From an uncultured Eubacterium sp. (GTDB lineage Bacteria > Bacillota > Clostridia > Lachnospirales > Lachnospiraceae): 32,008 bases of DNA. Within the stretch, counting starts at the first letter, position 1. Each line of letters opens with the position of its first letter. The notes beneath the pieces are model-generated. The model was not told where the DNA came from. It did no database searches and saw nothing but the letters and a program-made list of their open reading frames with translations. Location: contig CAJUFM010000032.1 of the NCBI GenBank assembly GCA_910585745.1, forward strand, positions 1 through 32,008. Reading direction: 5' to 3'. Shown here one piece after another: positions 6,531 to 14,931 of this stretch. The position numbers and the translations under genes were made by a program.

Positions 6531-6872
6531 ATGGTAAAAGAGAAAAATCTCGCACTTTGTATCATTCTTTCTATCGTTACCTGTGGTATTTATATGTACT
6601 ACTGGATCGTATGTCTGACAGATGATACGAACGAAATTGCAGGAGAACCAGAAGATACTTCTGGCGTAATTGCATTGGTTCTGACAATCGTGACATGTGG
6701 AATCTACGGTTTATATTGGGCATATAAACGTGGAGAGAAAATTGACAAAGCGCATCAGCTCAATGGTGAGGCAGCTTCCAATGGTGGAGTTCTTTACTTG
6801 ATTCTCTATATCTTTGGTGGTATCATTGCCCTTGCTTTGATCCAGAATGAGGTAAATAAATTTGCTCAGTAA
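6531..6872 (+). CDS. DUF4234-type small membrane protein
   Basis: The 113-residue protein has three hydrophobic segments (about residues 8-27, 44-64 and 87-106). The first two each contain the sequence TCGIYxxYW, typical of DUF4234 proteins. ATG 6531 follows an excellent AAGGAGGAG; the frame continues upstream to 6450 without a ribosome binding site and was trimmed. The next gene, a DUF2752 protein, overlaps its end by 11 bases. DUF4234 and DUF2752 genes are often found side by side in Firmicutes. The function is not known, and the small size and repeated GIY motif suggest a membrane accessory protein. Confidence 0.8.
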   Translation: MVKEKNLALCIILSIVTCGIYMYYWIVCLTDDTNEIAGEPEDTSGVIALVLTIVTCGIYGLYWAYKRGEKIDKAHQLNGEAASNGGVLYLILYIFGGIIALALIQNEVNKFAQ

Positions 6873-7221
6873 AAAACGAAAGACCTTGGGCATATTGCTT
6901 TTGATCGGTGTTTTTTATGCAATCATTGTGCGGTATACATCTTTTTGTATACCGTGTTTTTTTAACATGATCACCGGTTTAAAATGCCCAAGCTGCGGTG
7001 TTACCCATATATTTCTCCACTTGATGAACTTTGATCTGCCCGCTGCTTTTCATGCAAATCCTTTTCTATTTGCCACTGCTCCGATTCTTTTATTGATTCT
7101 GATCTTGAATATTTTTTGTGATATAAAGATAAGAAAAAGCCCTTTTACAAGGGCTTTGACAATAACATACCTGATCAGCCTTGTGATCTGGGCTGTAGTC
7201 AGAAATATCATTCATATTTAA
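6862..7221 (+). CDS. DUF2752-type membrane protein
   Basis: This 119-residue protein has three membrane segments and the family hallmark CPSCGVTH near residue 43, a CPxCGxT motif, plus a second close pair CIPC around residues 29-32. The start is TTG 6862, supported by TGAGGT (6848-6853) eight bases upstream; no suitable ATG exists. The start overlaps the DUF4234 gene by 11 bases, so translation is probably coupled. The stop lies only 5 bases from the stop of the convergent fumarase alpha gene, leaving no space for a terminator between them. An inverted repeat inside this gene (7136-7157) looks like the terminator for the opposing transcript. The molecular function of the family is unknown. 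Confidence 0.8.
   Translation: MLSKKRKTLGILLLIGVFYAIIVRYTSFCIPCFFNMITGLKCPSCGVTHIFLHLMNFDLPAAFHANPFLFATAPILLLILILNIFCDIKIRKSPFTRALTITYLISLVIWAVVRNIIHI
7127..7157 (-). terminator. Intrinsic terminator of the dnaA-gyrA-fumarase operon, inside the opposing gene
   Basis: A perfect 9-bp stem AAAGCCCTT/AAGGGCTTT (7136-7144 and 7149-7157) with a 4-base loop is followed, on the minus strand only, by a T-rich run of the form TTTTTCTTATCTTT. It lies about 70 bases past the fumarase alpha stop and within the coding sequence of the convergent DUF2752 gene. On the + strand no T-run follows. Confidence 0.7.
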
Positions 7222-7226
7222 TCTAA

Positions 7227-8069
7227 TTATATTACCCGCCTGATATGCCGGTTTACATGGCAGCATATATTGATGGCTACCGGCATACCGGCGATATGAG
7301 TTGGATATGTTTCCACATTGACGCCTAGTGCCGTTACTCTTCCTCCCAGACCCCCAGGTCCTATGCCAAGCTGATTGATTTTTTCCAGCATCTCATCTTC
7401 TAATTCTCTTACATACGGAATATCCGAAGATTGATTCAGATCTCTTGTAAGAGCCTTTTTGGCAAGAATGGCACTTTTTTCAAAAGTACCACCGATTCCT
7501 ACTCCTACTACAATGGGTGGACAGGCGTTGGGTCCTGCAAGTTTTACTGTCTCCAGTATCGCATCTTTGATCCCTTCAATGCCATCTGCCGGCTTCAGCA
7601 TATAGAGACGGCTCATGTTCTCACTGCCAAATCCTTTAGGAGCTACGGTAATCTCTACCTGATCCCCTGGAACAATCTCATAATGGACCACACCAGGTGT
7701 ATTATCTCCAGTATTCACTCTGTCCACTGGATCTTTTACCACTGATTTTCTGAGATATCCATCTTTGTAACCCTGGCGGATCCCTTCATTTACTGCATCT
7801 TCGATAAACATTCCTTCAAAATGTACATCCTGGCCGACTTTGAGAAATACGACAGTCATTCCGGTATCTTGACAGATTGGAATATTTGTTTCAGATGCGA
7901 TATTCATATTTTCTTCCAGCTGTCCGAGAATCTGGCATCCCAGAGGAGATTCTTCTTTTTCCTTCCCTGCCAGGATCGCTGTCTTTACATCATCAGAAAG
8001 GTGGACATTGACCTGCATGCACATCTCTCGGATCTGAATTACAATTTCACTGGTATTAATGACTCTCAT
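7227..8069 (-). CDS. Class I fumarate hydratase, alpha subunit
   Basis: This 280-residue protein is the Fe-S-binding half of a two-subunit class I fumarase. The three cluster cysteines expected in the family are present: C66 in CQDTG, C183 in NACPPIVVG and C270 in the CCH motif near the C-terminus. Glycine-rich GVGIGGTFEKS follows the second. I chose ATG 8069 because homologues start close to this MRVINTSEI sequence; the frame extends upstream to 8099 inside gyrA. The start overlaps the gyrA stop by 14 bases, so it is read as the last gene of the gyrase operon. A distant GGAGG (about 16 bases up) is the only ribosome binding site, consistent with coupling. Its beta partner is at 4541-5092, an unusual split for this family. 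Confidence 0.87.
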   Translation of the reverse strand: MRVINTSEIVIQIREMCMQVNVHLSDDVKTAILAGKEKEESPLGCQILGQLEENMNIASETNIPICQDTGMTVVFLKVGQDVHFEGMFIEDAVNEGIRQGYKDGYLRKSVVKDPVDRVNTGDNTPGVVHYEIVPGDQVEITVAPKGFGSENMSRLYMLKPADGIEGIKDAILETVKLAGPNACPPIVVGVGIGGTFEKSAILAKKALTRDLNQSSDIPYVRELEDEMLEKINQLGIGPGGLGGRVTALGVNVETYPTHIAGMPVAINICCHVNRHIRRVI

Positions 8070-10581
8070 CGGTTTCTTCTGATGCCTCCTCTGATTCATT
8101 TTCCTCGGAAGTTTCTTCCTTGCGTACTTTTGCTATACTTGCCACAACGATATCTTTCGTGTGATCAAGATTCATCAGCTTAACACCTGAAGTAATACGT
8201 CCCAATATAGAGATTCCACTTACCTCTATCCGGATAATGATCCCTTCATTGGTGATAAGCATTACTTCCTGGTCTTCGTGAACCGCCTTTGCACCTATTA
8301 CATTTCCTGTTTTTTCAGTTATTTTATAACATTTTACACCTTTGCCGCCACGATGCTGAATTCCAAATTCTTCGATACTTGTCCGTTTTCCCATTCCAAA
8401 CTCTGAGACAAGAAGAAGTTCTTCACCCTGGGTATTAAGCTGCATCCCAATTACTTCATCATCAAAGGAGAGGTTCATTCCCCGGACTCCCATGGACGTT
8501 CTTCCTGTTGGACGGACATCTGTTTCTTTAAACATGATACACATACCCTGTCTGGTGACAAGAAGAATATTTTTTTCATCATCTGTAACTTTCACTTCGA
8601 TCAAGTCATCATCCTCTCTGAGATTGATCGCCTGCAGTCCTGTCTTACGGATATTCATGTACTCGGTAATGGATGTCTTTTTTACCAGTCCATTTTTTGT
8701 CGCCATAAACAGGTAGGTGTCTTCTTTATACTCTCTCAGAGAAATAACCGCCGTAATTTTTTCTTCTGGCAGAAGCTGAAGCAGATTAACAATAGCAGTT
8801 CCCCGGCTTGTCCGGCCGGATTCTGGAATCTGATATGCCTTGATCCGGTATACACGTCCCTTATTTGTAAAAAACATAAGGTAATGGTGGGTCGTCGCCA
8901 TAAAAAGATCTTCAATATAATCTTCATCTATGGTCTGCATACCTTTTATGCCTTTACCGCCTCGATGCTGGCTCTTGAAATTATCTATGGTCATGCGCTT
9001 GATATAACCCATATGAGTAAGAGTTATCACTGTATTCTCTACCGGAATCAGATCTTCCATGGAAATATCAAATACGTCAAATCCAATGCTGCTTCTTCTG
9101 TCATCACCATATTTATTTGAAATTAATGTAATTTCCTCTTTAATTACACCAAGAAGAAGCTTCCGGTCTGCCAAAATCGCCTTATATTCACCGATCTTCT
9201 TCATCAGCTCTTCATATTCATTTTCTAATTTCTCCCGTTCCAGACCTGTCAGTGCACGAAGCCTCATATCGACGATCGCCTGGGCCTGGACATCATCCAA
9301 CCCAAATCTCTCGATCAATCTCTCCTTCGCAATAGGTGTACTCTGGGATCCACGAATGATCTTGATCACTTCATCAATGTTATCCAGCGCGATCAACAGA
9401 CCCTTTAATATATGAGCCCTCTCTTCCGCCTTGTTCAGATCATACTGAGTACGTCTTGTGACAACCTCTTCCTGATGTTTGAGATAGTAGGTCAGCATCT
9501 GAAGAAGATTCATCACCATAGGCTGCTTATCCACAAGGGCAAGCATATTTACACCAAAGGTATCCTGCAGCTGGGTATGTTTAAAAAGCTGATTGAGCAC
9601 TACATTCGGATTGACGTCTTTGCGCAACTCTATACAGATACGCATACCTTCCCGGTTGGACTCATCTCTCAGCTCCGTAATACCATCTACTTTTTTATCC
9701 TTATGGAGTTCAGCGATTTTTTCGATCAGCCTCGCTTTATTGACCATGTAGGGAAGCTCTGTCACAATAATACGGTTCTTTCCATTTGCCATAGGCTCAA
9801 TATTGGTTACCGCTCTCACGCGGATCTTCCCTCGACCCGTGCGGTAAGCTTCCTCAATACCGGAACGGCCAAGAATAGTAGCTCCAGTAGGAAAATCTGG
9901 GCCTTTTATAATATCCATTACTTCATCAATAGAAGTCTCCCTATCTTCTTCCACAATGTTATCAATGATCTTCAAAACACCACTGATCACTTCCCTGAGA
10001 TTATGGGGAGGAATATTAGTTGCCATACCAACCGCAATTCCTGAAGTACCATTTACTAGCAGATTTGGATATCTGGATGGAAGCACAACAGGTTCTTTTT
10101 CTGTCTCGTCAAAGTTGGGATCAAAATCAACGGTATTTTTGTTGATATCTGACAACATTTCCATGGATATCTTACTTAACCGCGCCTCAGTATAACGCAT
10201 GGCAGCCGCCCCATCTCCGTCCACGGAACCAAAATTACCATGGCCATCCACCAGTGGATATCTTGTGGACCACTCCTGTGCCATGTTGACAAGTGCTCCA
10301 TAGATAGAAGAATCACCATGTGGATGATATTTACCCATTGTATCACCGACGATACGGGCACACTTACGATGAGGTTTATCCGGCCCGTTGTTCAATTCGA
10401 TCATCGCATAGAGAATACGACGCTGTACTGGCTTTAAACCATCTCTTACATCAGGAAGCGCCCTGGATGCGATAACCGACATAGCATAATCAATATAGGA
10501 ATTTTCCATTGTCTTTCTGAGATCGATCGGTTTGATCTCATCCAAAGAATCAATGTCTTTGTCAAAAATATTTTCATCCAT
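8056..10581 (-). CDS. gyrA: DNA gyrase subunit A
   Basis: GyrA cuts and rejoins DNA in the A2B2 gyrase that introduces negative supercoils. The 841-residue product has the breakage-reunion domain with catalytic Tyr130 in AAAMRYTEARLS. The six-blade C-terminal DNA-wrapping domain carries the GyrA box as QHRGGKG, with a second similar copy later in the domain. It ends in an acidic Glu/Ser tail of about 20 residues. The quinolone-pocket region reads GKYHPHGDSSIYG: the position equal to E. coli Ser83 is Ser91, but the one equal to Asp87 is Gly95 (codon GGA at 10297-10299). The gene lies 19 bases after gyrB and its stop overlaps the fumarase alpha start. Confidence 0.97.
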   Translation of the reverse strand: MDENIFDKDIDSLDEIKPIDLRKTMENSYIDYAMSVIASRALPDVRDGLKPVQRRILYAMIELNNGPDKPHRKCARIVGDTMGKYHPHGDSSIYGALVNMAQEWSTRYPLVDGHGNFGSVDGDGAAAMRYTEARLSKISMEMLSDINKNTVDFDPNFDETEKEPVVLPSRYPNLLVNGTSGIAVGMATNIPPHNLREVISGVLKIIDNIVEEDRETSIDEVMDIIKGPDFPTGATILGRSGIEEAYRTGRGKIRVRAVTNIEPMANGKNRIIVTELPYMVNKARLIEKIAELHKDKKVDGITELRDESNREGMRICIELRKDVNPNVVLNQLFKHTQLQDTFGVNMLALVDKQPMVMNLLQMLTYYLKHQEEVVTRRTQYDLNKAEERAHILKGLLIALDNIDEVIKIIRGSQSTPIAKERLIERFGLDDVQAQAIVDMRLRALTGLEREKLENEYEELMKKIGEYKAILADRKLLLGVIKEEITLISNKYGDDRRSSIGFDVFDISMEDLIPVENTVITLTHMGYIKRMTIDNFKSQHRGGKGIKGMQTIDEDYIEDLFMATTHHYLMFFTNKGRVYRIKAYQIPESGRTSRGTAIVNLLQLLPEEKITAVISLREYKEDTYLFMATKNGLVKKTSITEYMNIRKTGLQAINLREDDDLIEVKVTDDEKNILLVTRQGMCIMFKETDVRPTGRTSMGVRGMNLSFDDEVIGMQLNTQGEELLLVSEFGMGKRTSIEEFGIQHRGGKGVKCYKITEKTGNVIGAKAVHEDQEVMLITNEGIIIRIEVSGISILGRITSGVKLMNLDHTKDIVVASIAKVRKEETSEENESEEASEETDESH

Positions 10582-10600
10582 GCTCTTCTACATTCCTTTC

Positions 10601-12523
10601 CTAAATATCCATCGTGGCAAATCTTGCATTTTCTTCGATAAATTCACGTCTCGGCTCCACTTTATCCCCCATCAGGGTAGTAAAGGTAAGATCGATCTCA
10701 GAGGATTCATCTTCGTTCATCGTTACCTTCAAAAGAATTCTCTTTGCAGGATCCATGGTAGTATCCCATAACTGTTCCGCATCCATCTCACCCAGACCTT
10801 TGTAACGCTGGATGCTGTTATTGCCATCGCGTCCCAGTTCTTCCAGTTTCGCATTTAATTCTTCATCCGAATATACATAATAGGATTTTTTACTTCTATC
10901 GATCTTATAAAGCGGTGGCTGGGCAAGGTATACATATCCTTCCTTGATCAGATCCGGCATAAAACGATAGAAAAATGTCAATAGAAGGGTAGCAATATGC
11001 GCCCCATCTACATCGGCATCTGTCATGATGATGATCTTGTGATAACGCAGCTTATTGATATCAAAATCATCAGATATTCCCGTACCAAAAGCCGTGATCA
11101 TTGCCCGGATCTCATTATTTACAAGAATTTTGTCCAGTCTTGCCTTTTCCACATTCAAAATCTTTCCACGCAGCGGCAGTATTGCCTGGGTTGCACGGTC
11201 TCTCGCAGTTTTAGCGCTTCCTCCGGCGGAATCTCCCTCTACGATATAAATCTCACAATTTTCAGGATTTTTATCACTGCAGTCAGCAAGTTTTCCTGGC
11301 AGAGTAGTAGCATCCAAAGCAGTCTTTCTTCTTGTCAGATCTCTTGCTTTTCTTGCTGCCTCTCTCGCTCGCTGGGCAAGGATCGCTTTATCACAGATCA
11401 TTTTTGCCACAGAAGGATTTAATTCCAGGAAAATTGTCAGCTGTTCCGTGACAATGTTATCCACAGCTCCCCTGGCTTCACTGTTACCTAGTTTCTGTTT
11501 CGTCTGCCCTTCAAACTGGGGCTCCGGAATTTTAATACTGATGATCGCCGTTAAGCCTTCTCGTATATCATCACCGCTTAAATTTGGATCATTTTCCTTT
11601 AAAAGTTTCTGTCCTCTGGCATAATCGTTAAAAGTCTTCGTCAGTGCATTTTTAAAGCCGGCAAGATGAGTACCGCCTTCCGGGGTTGTAATATTATTTA
11701 CAAAACTGTAGCAGTTATCAGAATAGGAATCATTGTGCTGGAATGCAACTTCCACATACACATCACCTTTCTGCCCTTCACAATAGATGATATCCTCATA
11801 GAGAGGATCCTTGTGACGGTTAAGATATTCCACATATTCCTTTATTCCGCCTTCATAATAAAAAGCTTCGATCACCGGCTCTTCCTGACGGTCGTCGTGA
11901 AGAACGATCTTTATTCCCTTGGTAAGAAATGCCATCTCACGAAGACGGTGTTTCAAAGTATCATAATCAAATTCTGTCGTCTCAGTAAAAACTGTTTTAT
12001 CCGGTAAAAATGTAACCTTCGATCCACGCAGGTCAGTCGTTCCCATCTCTTTCAGATCATACATTACCTTACCGCGTTCATAGCGTTGCTTATAGATCTT
12101 TCCATCTTTGTATATTTCTACCTCTAACCAGTCAGAAAGGGCGTTTACCACCGAAGCCCCTACACCGTGAAGACCGCCGGATACCTTATATCCGCCGCCG
12201 CCAAATTTACCACCTGCATGAAGAACGGTAAATACAACTTCCACTGCCGGCCTTCCCGCTTTATGATTGATGCCAACGGGGATACCGCGTCCGTTATCCA
12301 GTACAGTGATTGAATTGTCTTTGTTGATATGTACATCAATGACATCACAAAAACCAGCAAGAGCCTCATCAATTGCATTATCCACAATTTCATACACAAG
12401 ATGATGTAGACCTCTCTCCGACGTACTTCCGATATACATTCCTGGTCTTTTTCTTACGGCTTCCAGACCTTCCAGAATCTGTATCTGGTCAGCACCATAT
12501 TCAATCTTTTCCTGATTCTCCAT
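10601..12523 (-). CDS. gyrB: DNA gyrase subunit B
   Basis: GyrB is the ATPase partner of GyrA. The 640-residue product has the GHKL ATP site with VDNAIDEA (N49), DNGRGIP (76-82) and the glycine-rich lid GGKFGGGGYKVSGGLHGVG (104-122). The TOPRIM metal site has EGDSAGG (E429) and DADVDG (502-507). Length is normal for the short, Gram-positive type without the enterobacterial insertion. ATG 12523 is preceded by CGGAGA; the frame runs on to 12583 inside recF, and MENQEKIEYGADQIQ is the usual family start. The first 23 bases overlap the end of recF, so the two genes are tightly coupled. Confidence 0.97.
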   Translation of the reverse strand: MENQEKIEYGADQIQILEGLEAVRKRPGMYIGSTSERGLHHLVYEIVDNAIDEALAGFCDVIDVHINKDNSITVLDNGRGIPVGINHKAGRPAVEVVFTVLHAGGKFGGGGYKVSGGLHGVGASVVNALSDWLEVEIYKDGKIYKQRYERGKVMYDLKEMGTTDLRGSKVTFLPDKTVFTETTEFDYDTLKHRLREMAFLTKGIKIVLHDDRQEEPVIEAFYYEGGIKEYVEYLNRHKDPLYEDIIYCEGQKGDVYVEVAFQHNDSYSDNCYSFVNNITTPEGGTHLAGFKNALTKTFNDYARGQKLLKENDPNLSGDDIREGLTAIISIKIPEPQFEGQTKQKLGNSEARGAVDNIVTEQLTIFLELNPSVAKMICDKAILAQRAREAARKARDLTRRKTALDATTLPGKLADCSDKNPENCEIYIVEGDSAGGSAKTARDRATQAILPLRGKILNVEKARLDKILVNNEIRAMITAFGTGISDDFDINKLRYHKIIIMTDADVDGAHIATLLLTFFYRFMPDLIKEGYVYLAQPPLYKIDRSKKSYYVYSDEELNAKLEELGRDGNNSIQRYKGLGEMDAEQLWDTTMDPAKRILLKVTMNEDESSEIDLTFTTLMGDKVEPRREFIEENARFATMDI

Positions 12524-13598
12524 TTTTTCTCCGTCCTTCCTCAATTTCAAAGGTTTTTTGAATATTAATACCATTTTTAACAAACTCTTCCAGACCAGTA
12601 CAGGTTATGATGGTCTGTATTCCTTTTATATGCTCCAGAAGATAATTTTGCCTCTTGCGGTCCAATTCTGACAAAACATCGTCCAATAACAAAATCGGTT
12701 TCTCCCCCGTTTTTTCTTCTACAATCTGTATTTCAGTCAATTTGAGTGACAGTGCTCCCGTTCTCTGCTGTCCTCTTGAACCAAATTTTCTCAGATCCTT
12801 TTCTTCTGATAAAAAAGAAAGATCATCCCTATGGGGACCTGCATGTGTCGTCTTTTTAAAAATATCCTTTTGTTCTGATAATATCAGTTTCTGGCTGAAT
12901 TCTTCTGAAACAACATTGGGCTCATAGATCAGCTCAATATCTTCTTTTCCACCCGTAAGCCTGTTATGGATCTCTTTGATATAATAATTCAGCTTATCTA
13001 CAAATTCTTTTCGTGCCTGAATAATATATGTACCATATTCTACCAATTTTGAATTCCATATATCAAGTGTGTCCAATAAATCAGAATTTATACAAATTTG
13101 TTTCAAAAGTTCATTTCTCTGTTTCAAAACACTTTTATATTTTGTCAGATAAAACAAATACATCTTGTCCAGCTGACACAATTCCATATCGATAAAACGT
13201 CTTCTTGCCTCCGGACCATTCTGAATAATGGCAAGATCTTCTGGAGAAAAAAATACAATACTGGAAACCCCCAGCAGTTCACCGCTCTTCTTTACAGGAA
13301 TACCATCCACAGCAATTCCTTTTGCCTTGCTTTTCTTTAAATGAACATCTATTTTATGGTGAATTCCATCCTTTTCCACGAACATCCTCAAATGGGATTC
13401 CCCACAGCCAAGACGGATCATCTCCCGGTCTTTGCTCCCTTTGTGGGAACGGGTTGTGGAACAAAGATAAATTCCCTCAAGCACATTTGTCTTTCCCTGG
13501 GCATTGTCCCCAAAAAGTACATTAGTCTCTGGGTCAAAAACAAAGACTTCCCGCTCATAATTACGAAAATTCATTAATTCCAAAGAATTTACGATCAT
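12501..13598 (-). CDS. recF: DNA replication and repair protein RecF
   Basis: RecF is an SMC-like ATPase that, with RecO and RecR, loads RecA at single-strand gaps. The 365-residue product has Walker A GDNAQGKTN (residues 30-38), the ABC-type signature SRGQQRTGAL and Walker B PILLLDDVLSELD in the right order. Length is normal. The start ATG overlaps the yaaA stop by 4 bases in the arrangement ATGA, a classical coupling signal, and the 3' end overlaps gyrB. The family assignment is secure from the motifs and from its place in the dnaA-dnaN-yaaA-recF-gyrB order. Confidence 0.96.
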   Translation of the reverse strand: MIVNSLELMNFRNYEREVFVFDPETNVLFGDNAQGKTNVLEGIYLCSTTRSHKGSKDREMIRLGCGESHLRMFVEKDGIHHKIDVHLKKSKAKGIAVDGIPVKKSGELLGVSSIVFFSPEDLAIIQNGPEARRRFIDMELCQLDKMYLFYLTKYKSVLKQRNELLKQICINSDLLDTLDIWNSKLVEYGTYIIQARKEFVDKLNYYIKEIHNRLTGGKEDIELIYEPNVVSEEFSQKLILSEQKDIFKKTTHAGPHRDDLSFLSEEKDLRKFGSRGQQRTGALSLKLTEIQIVEEKTGEKPILLLDDVLSELDRKRQNYLLEHIKGIQTIITCTGLEEFVKNGINIQKTFEIEEGRRKNGESGKD

Positions 13599-13807
13599 AA
13601 ACTGCTTACCTTCACCTGTTGCCCTTCCATACCTATGATGTCGCCAGAACGAATCTTTTTTCCCCGGCGTAGTTCCGTCTCTCCGTTGACAGAAACAATG
13701 CCATCTTCGATCATAAACTTTGCTTCCACGCCGGAACTGGCTAATCCAGCAAGCTTCAATGCCTGCCCAAGCTTAATGAATTCATCTTTAATAAATATTT
13801 CTTCCAT
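13595..13807 (-). CDS. yaaA: S4-domain RNA-binding protein YaaA (RlbA)
   Basis: The 70-residue protein is a lone S4 RNA-binding domain: IKLGQALKLAGLASSGVEAK near residues 10-30, then IVSVNGETELRRGKKIRSGD. Such proteins between dnaN and recF are widespread in Firmicutes and are thought to act in ribosome assembly. ATG 13807 is chosen over the GTG at 13810 because the GGAG upstream is 6 bases from the ATG and only 3 from the GTG. The stop overlaps the recF start by 4 bases. Confidence 0.9.
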   Translation of the reverse strand: MEEIFIKDEFIKLGQALKLAGLASSGVEAKFMIEDGIVSVNGETELRRGKKIRSGDIIGMEGQQVKVSSL

Positions 13808-13827
13808 CACTGTCTCCTTCCATCCTG

Positions 13828-14931
13828 TCAGTTATCAATAAGATTTACCGGAAGGATCAGATAAATATATGAATTATCATCCCGGATAAAACATGGTGCT
13901 TTCGCATTAAACAGATACAAATTTACCTCTTCTTCATCGATCACACGCAGTACATCGATAAGAAATTTAGGATCAAAAGCAATCCTCAGATCCTTTCCTT
14001 CTTTTTGTATCCCTATATTTTCATCCATGGAGCCAATTTTCGTATTCATCTCCATTTTGATCTCATCGCTTTTTACATTCATTATGACCGGCTTATTTTC
14101 TGCTTCCCTCAAAAGAAGAGTAGCGCGGTCGATACAATTCAAAAGTTCTCTTTTGTTTACTGTGACCTTTGTCTCATAATCATTGGTCAGCATTTGGTTA
14201 ATATTATAGAAATTTCCTTCGATGAGCCTGGATATGATGATGGTTTTCCCAAGTTCAAAAAGAACATGATTTTTAGTAAAGAAGATCTCCACCTCATCCT
14301 CCATGCCGCCTGTTAGAATCTTACTTACCTCACTGAGAGTTTTACCTGGAATAACTGCTTTGATATCATCATAGCTTTCTTTCAGCTGAATCTTCCGGAT
14401 GGAAACACGGTGAAGATCCAGGGAAGCAATCTTAAATTCATCTCCATTGATCTCAAAAAGCTCTCCGGTAAGGATTTTATTATTTTCATTGTTTGAAATA
14501 GAAAAAATGGTCTGCCGTATCATTTCCTTTAAGGTAAACTGGGAGATCACAATCTTCTTTTCTTTTTCTATCTTAGGAAGCATAGGAAATTCTTCGTGAT
14601 TTTTTCCTGACAGGTTAAATTTAGCCTTTCCGCAGAACAGAAGAATGTTTTCATTGCTGTCAGATTCAAAATATATATCTTCATCCGGCAATTTTCTAAT
14701 GATCTCAGAGATCATTTTTGCATTGACAAGAATAATACCCTCTTCTTCTATATTTGCAGAAAGTCTCGTCTCAATTCCTAAAGACATGTCATTAGTCGTA
14801 AGTTTTAATTCATCATCCGCTGCTTCGATTACAACACATTCCAGAATGGGCATCGTGGTTTTTCCTGGTACAGCTTTCAATACGATATTGATTGCTTCAT
14901 TGATGTCAGACTTATTGCATGTGAATTTCAT
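13828..14931 (-). CDS. dnaN: DNA polymerase III beta subunit (sliding clamp)
   Basis: DnaN forms the ring-shaped dimer that tethers the replicative polymerase to DNA. The 367-residue product shows the three-domain clamp pattern: MKFTCNKSDINEAINIVLKA at the start, the conserved TMPILECVVIEA, and a C-terminus ending ILPVNLI, close to the typical LMPVRL clamp ending. ATG 14931 follows AAAGGGG (14943-14949) at a spacing of 11; a TTG at 14952 would start upstream of that site. It is the second gene of the dnaA operon, separated from dnaA by the 264-base origin-like gap and from yaaA by 20 bases. Confidence 0.96.
   Translation of the reverse strand: MKFTCNKSDINEAINIVLKAVPGKTTMPILECVVIEAADDELKLTTNDMSLGIETRLSANIEEEGIILVNAKMISEIIRKLPDEDIYFESDSNENILLFCGKAKFNLSGKNHEEFPMLPKIEKEKKIVISQFTLKEMIRQTIFSISNNENNKILTGELFEINGDEFKIASLDLHRVSIRKIQLKESYDDIKAVIPGKTLSEVSKILTGGMEDEVEIFFTKNHVLFELGKTIIISRLIEGNFYNINQMLTNDYETKVTVNKRELLNCIDRATLLLREAENKPVIMNVKSDEIKMEMNTKIGSMDENIGIQKEGKDLRIAFDPKFLIDVLRVIDEEEVNLYLFNAKAPCFIRDDNSYIYLILPVNLIDN

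Noticed and set aside
7245..7286. Inverted repeat ATGCCGGT/ACCGGCAT as a terminator for the DUF4234-DUF2752 operon
   Set aside because: No T-run follows on either strand, the loop is long, and it encodes conserved fumarase residues.
9412..10044. Long open + strand frame (about 210 codons) opposite gyrA
   Set aside because: It lies wholly antisense to conserved gyrA sequence, lacks a ribosome binding site, and its translation has no recognisable domain. It is a by-product of gyrA codon usage.
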